Below are positions 34,350 to 42,409 of a stretch of DNA of 51,563 bases, one piece after another. Below the pieces are notes generated by a model. The model searched no databases and had not been told where the DNA came from. It worked only from the letters and a program-made list of their open reading frames with translations. The position numbers and the translations under genes were made by a program. Position 1 is the first letter of the stretch, and each line of letters begins with the position of its first letter. The stretch lies in the NCBI GenBank assembly GCA_028284385.1, contig JANQRT010000049.1, positions 1-51,563 of the forward strand, written 5' to 3'. Source of the stretch: Opitutaceae bacterium. Lineage in GTDB: Bacteria; Verrucomicrobiota; Verrucomicrobiia; Opitutales; Opitutaceae.

Positions 34350-35660
34350 TTACCCCATTGCCCCATCTGGCCTCGTCACAGCGGTTCCTTCAATATGCGA
34401 TTTCATTGCCATTTGCAGCAATGTTTGCGTGCGATATGCGAGATCCATCGAGCTTGCGGAATTCTCTGGCTTGCGCTCGCGAATAGCGGTCAAAAAAGTC
34501 CGCCAATAGTTTTCAAAGTTTTCAGTTCCCTCAATCGGGATTTGCCTTGGCGGTTTACCGTGGTCGATTCCACGCCCTTGTGTCGGGTAGAAGAGAATAT
34601 GTTTATTATCGGGTCGGATGGAAAGCGTGCCATCCCATCCGCGAATCACGGGTGTCCGAAAACCCGAACCTCTTTTGGTTATTCCTTGCACATTATTACC
34701 CTGCGTTCCCATAACCGTTAGCATAACTTTCTCTGGATAGTGAGCAACGAGGTTGAAGCTGTCGGGAACTTCACGCAGATGGTAGTCATAGCGATCGATT
34801 GCCCCCAGTCCAACGACTCGTTCGGGAAGACTGAGTCCTAATATGTCGACAACCTGAGTTACGCTGTGAGGATATAGATCCGTAACCGGCCCCCCTGCAT
34901 AGTCCTTGAAAAGCCGCCAGCGGAAAAAACGGTCCACGGAAAACTCCCGTTTAGGCGCATCTCCGAGAAAGGCTTCCCAGTTGATATCGCGTCCGGAGCG
35001 GGCATTGGGATCATCTATCCTCATCCCTCGCTCACCCCAATCTCCTGTTCTGAAGTATCCGGTCTCCGCCTGAAGAGGTTGCCCAATCAAGCCCTCCTGT
35101 ACGAGTTTTTTCATCTGTTTCCATACCGGATCACTCATCGCTTGGGTGCCTAATTGGAACACTCGATCCGAAGAAGCGACGACTTCTGCCAGTTTCTTGG
35201 TAACGGCGAATTGGCTCCAGTGAGAAACCGGTTTTTCGCAATATACATCCTTGCCAGCGCGGATCGCTTTAATGGCTTGGGGCGCGTGGTGATGGTCCGG
35301 GGTAGAAATGACTACAGCATCAACGTCTGGATCGTCTAAAAGCTCCTCACAGGTCTCGTAGATCCGGGCTATTTTAAAGCGGCTTGCCTTATCATCTCCC
35401 CGTGGCCGGTAAATATCGCAAACCGCAACCAGATCGACGGCTTCACCGGCTTCCTTCAATTGTTTTACCATGCGCATATGGCCGGTTGATCGCCCGCCTG
35501 CTCCAATGAAGCCAATGCCAATCCTCTGGTTCGAACCTTTTGCTCGGGCGCTCAGTATTCCAGGGGCAGATAAGATGGCCGCCGTACCAATCGATTTACG
35601 CAGAAATTCGCGACGGTTTTGCGGTTTTGCATTCATCTGAATGTGATTTGATTTCTTCAT
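34350..35660 (-). CDS. Gfo/Idh/MocA-family oxidoreductase with Tat signal
   Basis: 436-residue NAD(P)-dependent sugar dehydrogenase-type protein. The N-terminus carries a twin-arginine signal (NRREFLRKSIGTAAILSAPGIL, arginines at 16-17), so it is exported folded with cofactor. The nucleotide-binding motif IGAGGRSTG lies at about 52-60 and the conserved EKPVSHW near residue 140. The C-terminal half has YPHSVTQVVDILG and related strands of the Gfo/Idh C-terminal domain. An alternative ATG at 35636 still keeps the RR. It follows the sulfatase by 75 bp on the same strand and ends the operon at the terminator at 34223-34247. Such exported dehydrogenases often accompany DUF6807 and sulfatases; the substrate is unknown. 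Confidence 0.93.
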   Translation of the reverse strand: MKKSNHIQMNAKPQNRREFLRKSIGTAAILSAPGILSARAKGSNQRIGIGFIGAGGRSTGHMRMVKQLKEAGEAVDLVAVCDIYRPRGDDKASRFKIARIYETCEELLDDPDVDAVVISTPDHHHAPQAIKAIRAGKDVYCEKPVSHWSQFAVTKKLAEVVASSDRVFQLGTQAMSDPVWKQMKKLVQEGLIGQPLQAETGYFRTGDWGERGMRIDDPNARSGRDINWEAFLGDAPKREFSVDRFFRWRLFKDYAGGPVTDLYPHSVTQVVDILGLSLPERVVGLGAIDRYDYHLREVPDSFNLVAHYPEKVMLTVMGTQGNNVQGITKRGSGFRTPVIRGWDGTLSIRPDNKHILFYPTQGRGIDHGKPPRQIPIEGTENFENYWRTFLTAIRERKPENSASSMDLAYRTQTLLQMAMKSHIEGTAVTRPDGAMG

Positions 35661-35735
35661 GATATTTTTGGGTAATTTTATATTTAAATGCTTATAGCTG
35701 ATTGCGGTAAAAATGATGACAGGCTAGTGGTTTAA

Positions 35736-37274
35736 TCACTGCCTGACTTGTCCGGAGTAGTCTTTAACAGCGGTCATTAACTTTCTTACGACAGACGCAT
35801 ACTTCGGTCTGTCCGCAACGTTGATGGTTTCTTGTGGATCCGATCGAAGATCATAAAGTTCAACCTGCAGGGACTGCCCTGAGTTTACATCCCACCAATG
35901 AACGAGGCGAAAGTTGGAAGTACGTACCGTATCTCCCCAGTAGCCTTCCTTACGCCGTATAAAGAAGCTATGCGCTGAATCCTCTGAATCCTTTTCCGGA
36001 TCATCCAGCCAGGGCAGAAGGGATTTTCCAGCGAGATCTTCAGGGATAGGTGTCCCAGATAGTTCAGCTAGAGTCGGAAAAAGATCTACCGTCTCTACAA
36101 TTGCCGATGTTGCCGCGCCCGGTTGATTCATTCCGGGCACACTGATCATTAGCGGACTTCGCGTAGCTACTTCGAAGTTTGTCTGTTTTCCAAAAATACC
36201 GCCTTCGCCTAAGTGCCAACCATGATCACTCCATAGCGCAACAATGGTGGTTTCCGCTAGTCCCAGGCGGTCAAGAGCGTCCAGCACCTTTCCGATTTGC
36301 GTATCCACGTAGCTGACACAAGCATAGTATGCGTGTCGCTGTTTTCGCGCCTGCGCTTCAGTGATGTTGCCTTCGCCCCCAGGCCAGTCGTAATGGGTGG
36401 TTAACTCAAAGCTCGGATGAAGAGAGTATTCAGGATCCACACCTTCTGGGGGCCGACTGTTCGAAGGCTGCGGAATCTTTTCCGGATCGTAAAGATCCCA
36501 ATAGCGAGAAGGAGCGTTGTGTGGAAGATGAGGCTTGTAAAAGCCCACCGCCAGGCAGAATGGTTGCGAGGCCGAACCTGCTAATTGCTCTAGCTTCTTG
36601 ATTGCTTCTTCGGCGATCAAACCGTCAGCGTATCCATTATCATCTACATCGATGTATTCATAAGCGACTGTATCGTTTTTGTTGTTACCGTATCCATATT
36701 CACGAAAACTTCCATCCGCATAGCCAAAGAATGCGCCCCAAGGATGTTGCCATATGCCAACTGGGCCAAAGGCTTCATCCCAGCTGAATGGGATTTCGTG
36801 GACGTTCTGCTGCTTATCAATGACGCCGCCTGGCTGATGGCTTACTTTGCCTATGCTAATGGTCTCGTATCCGAATCGCCGCAAATGATGAGCCCATGAA
36901 ACGGGATTCTCTGGCTCTGGCTGACGACGCAGTTTGGACCAGATAGAACCATCTTTTAGTCTTTGCCCGCTCAGCAATGCCGCGCGGGAAGTCGAGCACA
37001 CGGCTGCTTGCACATAGTGGTGAAGAAAAACCCTGCTCTTCTCGGCCAGTCGATCCAATGAGGGTGTCTGCGCTATGGTATCCCCATAAGCGCCAATTGT
37101 AGGTCGAAGATCGTCAACCGAAATAAAAAGAATGTTCTTTGGCTTCTGCTGTACGGAGGCGGCCTGACAGACTGATCCGAGAAAAACGCCTATTAAAATA
37201 AACTGACTTAATTTTATTAGGAGCCAGCTGGAATTGTAACTCGGGCAATATTGATTTAGCGCCTTGTATTTCAT
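35736..37274 (-). CDS. Iduronate-2-sulfatase-like sulfatase (CSTSR type)
   Basis: 512 residues. The signal region is long: a hydrophobic segment LSQFILIGVFLGSVCQA ends at about residue 38. KNILFISVDDLRPTIGAYGD opens the catalytic domain, with Asp54 and Asp55 as calcium ligands; it is the S1_7 (iduronate-2-sulfatase) style. Cys93 in CSTSRAALLSGQ is the formylglycine site, with Thr where Pro is canonical. Later marks are SIGKVSHQPGG, FCLAVGFYKPHLPHNAP, TTIVALWSDHGWHLGEGGIFGKQ and ELYDLRSDPQETINVAD. It starts with an ATGA overlap with the DUF6807 gene and precedes the Gfo/Idh gene, so the three form an operon. Confidence 0.94.
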   Translation of the reverse strand: MKYKALNQYCPSYNSSWLLIKLSQFILIGVFLGSVCQAASVQQKPKNILFISVDDLRPTIGAYGDTIAQTPSLDRLAEKSRVFLHHYVQAAVCSTSRAALLSGQRLKDGSIWSKLRRQPEPENPVSWAHHLRRFGYETISIGKVSHQPGGVIDKQQNVHEIPFSWDEAFGPVGIWQHPWGAFFGYADGSFREYGYGNNKNDTVAYEYIDVDDNGYADGLIAEEAIKKLEQLAGSASQPFCLAVGFYKPHLPHNAPSRYWDLYDPEKIPQPSNSRPPEGVDPEYSLHPSFELTTHYDWPGGEGNITEAQARKQRHAYYACVSYVDTQIGKVLDALDRLGLAETTIVALWSDHGWHLGEGGIFGKQTNFEVATRSPLMISVPGMNQPGAATSAIVETVDLFPTLAELSGTPIPEDLAGKSLLPWLDDPEKDSEDSAHSFFIRRKEGYWGDTVRTSNFRLVHWWDVNSGQSLQVELYDLRSDPQETINVADRPKYASVVRKLMTAVKDYSGQVRQ

Positions 37275-38230
37275 TGTTTTATATAAAAAGAGGATTCGGT
37301 CGCGAAAAGACTCTGTTCTTTCCTTAAAAATGGTACGGCTGCCTTGTCCTCAAAAACGACTAGGCGATACCGTAGTACAAGCTCCTCGTTGGCATTCAAT
37401 ATGAAGTCCTGGTCGTACATGAAGACCGGGTTGAAATAGGGCATGTGCGGCAGCGCGAGCCAATGCGCAGGATGGCGTGGATTTTCAGGATGATCCAGAA
37501 TCGCAATTCCATTTGTCGATTCGGTTGGCTGCTCTACATAAGCCATCCATGAAGTTGCAGGCGCTATCAATCGAATCTGCTGATGCTTTCGCTCCATCGT
37601 TCCACGGCGGCCATCCCAAACCTTTCCCTGATCATCGATGAACTTCCAGCCGCTTAGTTCCGGAGACAGGCGAAGCGCGTAGCCACCATAATGCCATTTG
37701 TCTATGGTTGTATCCTCTTTTGCCTGAAAGCGGGATATTGTTGTGATTTGGTAATCGTCTTTCAGCGGAGAGGAAATGATGATTTTTCTTTCTTCTCGAA
37801 GCGCTTCATTTCCCTCGAGCGTCATATAGCGAAGAGCGATATCCAGTTCCGCAGAGAAACCTTCCTGGGCGCGGAATTGCCAATCGACGACTTCAGTAAT
37901 TCCCTCGCGTCCTCGTCCCGTCTCATTTTCTTCCCAGAAATTTTTCCCATTTAGGAATTTCCACGAAAACCAGTTTGCCCGATGCCAGGCGTGATCATCG
38001 GGACGATATCCCGTCAAGATACGACCGTCGCTTAGCGTTAAAGGATGAAAGGCAGGTTTCGAATCTTCAGGACCTACTCTAAATTGCCAAACAATCCTGC
38101 CTTCATCTTGCAGTGCCACTCCGTCGTCATCACGGATCCAGCTGTATGATTTGTCCCCATATACTGGACTGACTGCCCCAAGGCATAGCGTTAGGGCTAT
38201 CCACAAGAAAATTGCGCGTTTCGCAAGCAT
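37271..38230 (-). CDS. DUF6807 (PmoA-like) family exported protein
   Basis: 319 residues with a signal peptide (FLWIALTLCLGAVSPVYG). The block AFHPLTLSDGRILTGYRPDDHAWHRANWFSW, with the paired histidines in DDHAWHR, and the following NFWEENETGRG is the signature of the DUF6807 family, often annotated PmoA-like. Later DKWHYGGYALRLSP, MAYVEQPTESTNGIAILDHPENPRHPAHW and PVFMYDQDFILNANEELVLRYRLVVFE match the rest. The family is frequent beside Gfo/Idh oxidoreductases and sulfatases in Planctomycetes and Verrucomicrobia; its activity is unknown. The stop overlaps the sulfatase start (ATGA), indicating coupled translation. Confidence 0.88.
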   Translation of the reverse strand: MLAKRAIFLWIALTLCLGAVSPVYGDKSYSWIRDDDGVALQDEGRIVWQFRVGPEDSKPAFHPLTLSDGRILTGYRPDDHAWHRANWFSWKFLNGKNFWEENETGRGREGITEVVDWQFRAQEGFSAELDIALRYMTLEGNEALREERKIIISSPLKDDYQITTISRFQAKEDTTIDKWHYGGYALRLSPELSGWKFIDDQGKVWDGRRGTMERKHQQIRLIAPATSWMAYVEQPTESTNGIAILDHPENPRHPAHWLALPHMPYFNPVFMYDQDFILNANEELVLRYRLVVFEDKAAVPFLRKEQSLFATESSFYIKQ

Positions 38231-38324
38231 CTCGTGGATTATAGACTATCACTCATGTGAATACTTCCAAAAATGAAAAGTATCGGATTTTATACAAAGT
38301 CTACTTCAGAATGGAGTTTCTGTC

Positions 38325-39341
38325 TCACTTCAAGGTCTTCGCAATCCATTGTCGCGGAGAAAGACCAACCAATTGGCGAAAGACGGTGGCAAAGTATTGG
38401 CTCGAGTTGAAGCCGGAAGCCATGGCTACCTCCGTGATCGACATATTCGGACTAAGACGCAGATGTTCTTTAGCGTGTTTAATCTTTATATGACTCAGGT
38501 ACCTTCCAGGAGTCTGGTTTACTAACTGTTGGCAAAGCTGGCTGAAACGCGCCTCGCTGAAGTTGCAATACTTTGCCATATGTCCTACGCTTTGACAGTT
38601 GGCGGCCAGATCCGGGTCGTTGGCTAAACGCTTTAAAAACAAGTCTACGGATCGCTCGGAAGACGAAAGAAACTTCTCCAATTTTGGCGCTTTATCCTGA
38701 AGAAGCCCCAGCAATTCAATGAGTAGTTCGGAAATGTAGACTTGCAGACGCGAATAAATCTGGGTCTCGGAATTCATCTCCACCAATCGACCGATTTTCA
38801 GCCAGGTTTCGCGTAATTCATGATTTACCTGCCACACCGGAGTTTCATTTTGTCTTAAAATTCGGGTAAGTCTGCGCAGGTCGGAATTGGTCAAGCTTAG
38901 CCAAGATGGCCAGTGCCAAGTCTGGTGAGGTTGTCTTACGCCGACATCGAGAATGAGCCAAATCAAGTTGCTGGCATTAACGTTTGGATTTCCTACGCAA
39001 TGTGGTTGCCAGGGTCGAGTAACCGTAAGGCTTCCGCTCTTTAAGTCTCCTTTGAACAACTCGGTTGCAAAGCCAACGGTGCCCGCAGCGAGATAGGTCA
39101 GTTCCAAGCCCTCGTTACAGTGCCAGTCCAGCCCCCAGGATTGATTGGTCGGCGCGTTCCATGAGCCCACGCTGCAGACGCCTTGAAGGACCTTAGGCGG
39201 TAGACTTCGACCAGGATAGTGCCCGTTTACATAGGCCTGCAGTTTAACTTCGCCGGACCTGGCTGCTGCGGTTAAAGGCATGCAATCATCGGGCTGAATG
39301 ACCTCGTCATCGAGTAAATAAACGGCCCTGCCTTGCGCCAT
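38325..39341 (-). CDS. AraC-family transcriptional regulator
   Basis: 338 residues. The N-terminal half looks like a cupin-type ligand domain (GLDWHCNEGLELTYLAAGTVGFATEL, then LTVTRPWQPHCVGNP), followed by a helical linker at about 150-235. The C-terminal AraC domain runs from about 240 to 336: MAKYCNFSEARFSQLCQQLVNQTPGRYL is the first helix-turn-helix and ITEVAMASGFNSSQYFATVFRQLVGLSPRQW the second. It is divergent from the isomerase gene (71 bp) and lies 94 bp upstream of the DUF6807 operon in the same direction, so it could control either or both. The inducer is probably a sugar. Confidence 0.92.
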   Translation of the reverse strand: MAQGRAVYLLDDEVIQPDDCMPLTAAARSGEVKLQAYVNGHYPGRSLPPKVLQGVCSVGSWNAPTNQSWGLDWHCNEGLELTYLAAGTVGFATELFKGDLKSGSLTVTRPWQPHCVGNPNVNASNLIWLILDVGVRQPHQTWHWPSWLSLTNSDLRRLTRILRQNETPVWQVNHELRETWLKIGRLVEMNSETQIYSRLQVYISELLIELLGLLQDKAPKLEKFLSSSERSVDLFLKRLANDPDLAANCQSVGHMAKYCNFSEARFSQLCQQLVNQTPGRYLSHIKIKHAKEHLRLSPNMSITEVAMASGFNSSQYFATVFRQLVGLSPRQWIAKTLK

Positions 39342-39412
39342 AAATGTATAAAATTCCTGACTATTGAATAGCGCAAGTATTTTCCATACGCCATGATTTA
39401 TACTGGTGCGCT

Positions 39413-40261
39413 ATGGCTCGCTTTAACATATCCTTAAACATGGAGTATTGTCGCTCCGCCGATAAATCGTTTGAAGCAGGTGTCGAAATCGCCGCTCAAC
39501 TTGGCTACAAATGGATCGAACCCATGGTCCATACTGGCTGGGAACTTCTGAGCGAAGTACACTACTTCCATTCTTTCTCAATGGAGGAGGATCCAATGCT
39601 CATGAAAGAGATCTGCGAGCGCCATGGCGTGGGTATTTCGAGTTTGTCAGCTCATTCGCCTTTAATGAAACCGGAGGCCGCAATCCCTCGCCTTACCCGC
39701 GCTGCCGTGCTGGCTTCATTTGTTGGGTGCGACTATCTCAATACCGATGAAATGGTGAAGCCTGGCTGGATGGACGAGGAGCGAACTCACGAAGCCATGC
39801 GCTATACTCTTAGCAAGGCGGCTCAAGTGGCTGCCCGGCATCGCAAGTATATTTGCATAGAGCCCCATGGCTGTTACACGAAAACCTCAGATGGATTGAT
39901 GCAGATTGTTCAATTGGTCGATTCGCCCTGGATACAGGTGAATTGGGATACAGGAAATAGCTACCTCGCTGGAGTTGAAGACCCTTATGAAGGCCTTGCG
40001 AAAGTGCGTGACTGGGTTTACCACATTCATGCCAAGGATATATCAATTGAGCATGCTGAACGTGAACGCGGTCAGGTCACGGGAACACCCGTAGGTTGCG
40101 CTTGTGGCGAGGGTCTTGTCGATTGGCGCAGAGTTGCCGAAATTCTCGAGCCGATTGATCGCGATATTTTTCTTAGCGTGGAATGCGGCACTATAGAGGA
40201 AGCAGAGCGCAGCTTAACCTTTCTTCGTAATGAGCTGGCGGATTATCTGGCGACTGATTGA
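39413..40261 (+). CDS. Sugar phosphate isomerase/epimerase (xylose isomerase-like TIM barrel)
   Basis: 282-residue TIM-barrel protein of the AP-endonuclease-2/xylose-isomerase-like superfamily. The divalent metal ligands are recognisable: ICIEPHG near 146-152, NWDTGNSY near 178-185, YHIHAKD near 203-209 and SVECGTIEEA near 255-265. The sequence starts RFNISLNMEYCRS and contains SSLSAHSPLM, HIH and DWRRVAEILE, as in keto-sugar epimerases and isomerases of carbohydrate loci. No signal peptide, so it is cytoplasmic. It would handle the monosaccharide released by this locus. It is divergent from the AraC gene and upstream of the sulfatase at 40423, with a 161-bp gap. Confidence 0.88.
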   Translation: MARFNISLNMEYCRSADKSFEAGVEIAAQLGYKWIEPMVHTGWELLSEVHYFHSFSMEEDPMLMKEICERHGVGISSLSAHSPLMKPEAAIPRLTRAAVLASFVGCDYLNTDEMVKPGWMDEERTHEAMRYTLSKAAQVAARHRKYICIEPHGCYTKTSDGLMQIVQLVDSPWIQVNWDTGNSYLAGVEDPYEGLAKVRDWVYHIHAKDISIEHAERERGQVTGTPVGCACGEGLVDWRRVAEILEPIDRDIFLSVECGTIEEAERSLTFLRNELADYLATD

Positions 40262-40422
40262 GCATTTTATGCTCGAATTCGGCTTCCTGTCAGAAGTTGT
40301 CGGAATGGATTGAATTCATCGCTATCCGAAATTTGTAAATAGTAATCAATATTCGAATACGAACGTATTTTTATGAGCAGCATCAACACCATGGGCAAAT
40401 TTCTATCGGTCGGAGTTTCAAA

Positions 40423-41856
40423 ATGAGAACCTCCATCATACTCATAATGGCTTTTCTGTGTCTGATCGTCGAGGCAAGAGCTGCAGCTTCGTCTCAGCTT
40501 AATATAATTTTCATCATGGCCGACGACCACAATCAGGCCGCAATGAGTTGTTACGGCAGTGAAACCATTAGGACCCCGAACCTTGACCGTTTGGCCGCTG
40601 AGGGTATGCGTTTCAATCACATGACTGCTACCGTTTCTCTGTGCGGTCCCTCTCGCGCCGTTCTTTTGACCGGCAAGTACAGCCATCGCAACGGATTCAC
40701 GAAAAACGGGAGTAGTTTCGACGGGGCGCAGCAAACATTCCCCAAACTCCTGCAACAAGCCGGTTATGAAACTGCGATAGTTGGAAAATGGCATCTGAGA
40801 AGTCAGCCGACCGGATTCGACTATTACAATATCATGCCAGGACAGGGACAGTTCTACGACGGCCGATTGAAGGAGATTGGCCAGTCATGGAAGGATGGAA
40901 GTCGAGGGGGCGTCGTGCGCTCTGGGTACATGACCGACGTTATCACGGATGTTTCGATAGAATGGCTTAAGAATCGTGACCTAAACAGGCCTTTTTGCCT
41001 CATGGTACATCACAAGGCGCCTCACAGTCCACACGACCCGGCGCCCCGCCACAAGGATCTATTCAAGGACATCGATCTTCCCGTTCCTGACACCCTGCTA
41101 GACGATTACGAAGGTCGTGTTCCGAGAAATATTGCCAGCAGAATCAAATCATCGCGGATGCTGATTTGTCGGTATCCGCAATATAGAGAAGACGTAGAGA
41201 AAGCCATGCAAATGGGACGTGTCGAAGGGACGCATTACATGTATCAGATTTTTATGAAAGGCTACCTTCGGTTGGTTACGGCTCTCGATGAAAATATAGG
41301 CCGCCTTTTGGACCATCTGGACGAGTCTGGGCTAAGCGATAACACTGTGGTGATTTACACTTCCGACAATGGTTTCTTCAACGGCGAGCATGGCTTTTTC
41401 AACAAGATGTGGATGTACGAGCCATCACTCCATTTGCCCTTGCTGGTTCGCTGGCCAGGAAAAGTCAAATCCGGGTCGTTGAATGACGATCTAGTCAGCA
41501 TGATCGATATCGCGCCCACCTTGCTGGATGTTGCTGGCGCGCGGGTTCCTAGTGATCTTCAAGGGCGCTCCTTCCTGCCTCTTCTGGAGGGAAAAACTCC
41601 TAATGACTGGCGTGGATCGGTCTACTACCACTACTACGAGCAGTTTGAGGTGCCTGAGCATTTTGGAATTCGAACCAGAAACGCCAAACTGATCCGCTAT
41701 CCGGCCCTGGATCGCTGGGAGTTGTTCGACCTTCGTTCTGATCCGGATGAAATGGTCAACTTGTATGGTCGAAAGGACTACGATTCCCTAACATCGGATC
41801 TGAAAAAGCATCTGATCGATCTAGGCCGCGGGTATGGCGACAACATCGAGTTTTAG
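40423..41856 (+). CDS. N-acetylglucosamine-6-sulfatase-like sulfatase (S1_11-like)
   Basis: 477 residues with a signal peptide (SIILIMAFLCLIVEARA) and a good ribosome-binding site (GGAG 8 nt upstream of the ATG). QLNIIFIMADDHNQAAMSCYG opens the domain, with Asp34 and Asp35 as metal ligands. Cys74 in CGPSRAVLLTGKYSHRNG is the formylglycine residue in a canonical CxPxR motif. The following TAIVGKWHLRSQPTGFDYYNIMPGQGQFYD and MWMYEPSLHLPLLVRWPGKV match bacterial S1_11 enzymes. The end ELFDLRSDPDEMVNL is the usual C-terminal signature. It may share a transcript with the isomerase. S1_11 includes glucosamine- and fucose-type sulfatases, so the specificity is not settled. Confidence 0.94.
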   Translation: MRTSIILIMAFLCLIVEARAAASSQLNIIFIMADDHNQAAMSCYGSETIRTPNLDRLAAEGMRFNHMTATVSLCGPSRAVLLTGKYSHRNGFTKNGSSFDGAQQTFPKLLQQAGYETAIVGKWHLRSQPTGFDYYNIMPGQGQFYDGRLKEIGQSWKDGSRGGVVRSGYMTDVITDVSIEWLKNRDLNRPFCLMVHHKAPHSPHDPAPRHKDLFKDIDLPVPDTLLDDYEGRVPRNIASRIKSSRMLICRYPQYREDVEKAMQMGRVEGTHYMYQIFMKGYLRLVTALDENIGRLLDHLDESGLSDNTVVIYTSDNGFFNGEHGFFNKMWMYEPSLHLPLLVRWPGKVKSGSLNDDLVSMIDIAPTLLDVAGARVPSDLQGRSFLPLLEGKTPNDWRGSVYYHYYEQFEVPEHFGIRTRNAKLIRYPALDRWELFDLRSDPDEMVNLYGRKDYDSLTSDLKKHLIDLGRGYGDNIEF

Positions 41857-42409
41857 ATGGCAGCGAGCGCTTGCAAGATCGTTCGCTCTAGAAAGAGTTT
41901 AGAGGCGCTAGAAATGAGACGGGTAGAATTTTTTGAATCTTTTCCTCAGTTTTCTTCGGGGACGCAATTGTTCGAAAATTTTGCGGCAAGGTTGATTGCT
42001 CTCTCTTCAAGGGATGCCGCCTGGCCAGTTTGTCAGTATAAAACAAATACAGCAGAGTTTTGCTGAATGTATTAAAATATGATCTATTTCAACCTTAGAG
42101 ACTGTCCAATAAGTCAAATTTACTGCGATTTTGCACAGTGGTAGAGAGGCTTGTCCCGTTCGGCTGAGCTCACGGCCGAAGCCCAAGCCTCCGCTTTGGA
42201 TGCATGTATACGGAGGCTTGAGGACAAGCCTCCCTACCTCGCTCCTACTGCATTTATTGGACACTTCTTAGAGAACTGTCGGCATGTCCATGCTTGTATA
42301 AAATACAACAGAATAAAATTTTGGAAGATTATGCAAAAGATCTTATGCTATTAATACTCACTTACTACTTACATCCTACAATAGTTACTACCCAAACCTA
42401 AGATTAAAG
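41857..42409. other. Non-coding gap between sulfatase and TonB receptor genes
   Basis: 553 bp without a supported gene. It holds a compound hairpin element with TIR-like ends at 42094-42274. The first 230 bp, just after the sulfatase stop, contain only short, unconvincing frames. The AT-rich sequence at about 42280-42409 probably carries the promoter of the receptor gene, but no hexamers stand out. Confidence 0.5.
42094..42274. mobile_element. MITE-like element with compound hairpin and flanking direct repeats
   Basis: Terminal inverted repeats TGTCCAATAA at 42103-42112 and TTATTGGACA at 42254-42263 enclose about 161 bp. Inside is a 17-bp inverted repeat (42140-42156 with 42222-42238, one mismatch; GGTAGAGAGGCTTGTCC type). 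Nested in it are TTCGGC (42159-42164) with GCCGAA (42175-42180) and CAAGCCTCCG (42184-42193) with CGGAGGCTTG (42211-42220). The outer flanks carry the same 8 bases, CTTAGAGA, at 42094-42101 and 42267-42274, as expected of a target-site duplication. No transposase is present, so it would need one in trans. Confidence 0.6.

Noticed and set aside
40260..40274. GAGCAT-TTT-ATGCTC hairpin overlapping the isomerase stop
   Set aside because: The stem is 6 bp with no U-tract; too weak to call a terminator.
41857..42066. Possible small gene of 69 codons after the sulfatase at 40423
   Set aside because: No ribosome-binding site, no recognisable domain, and composition like non-coding DNA.
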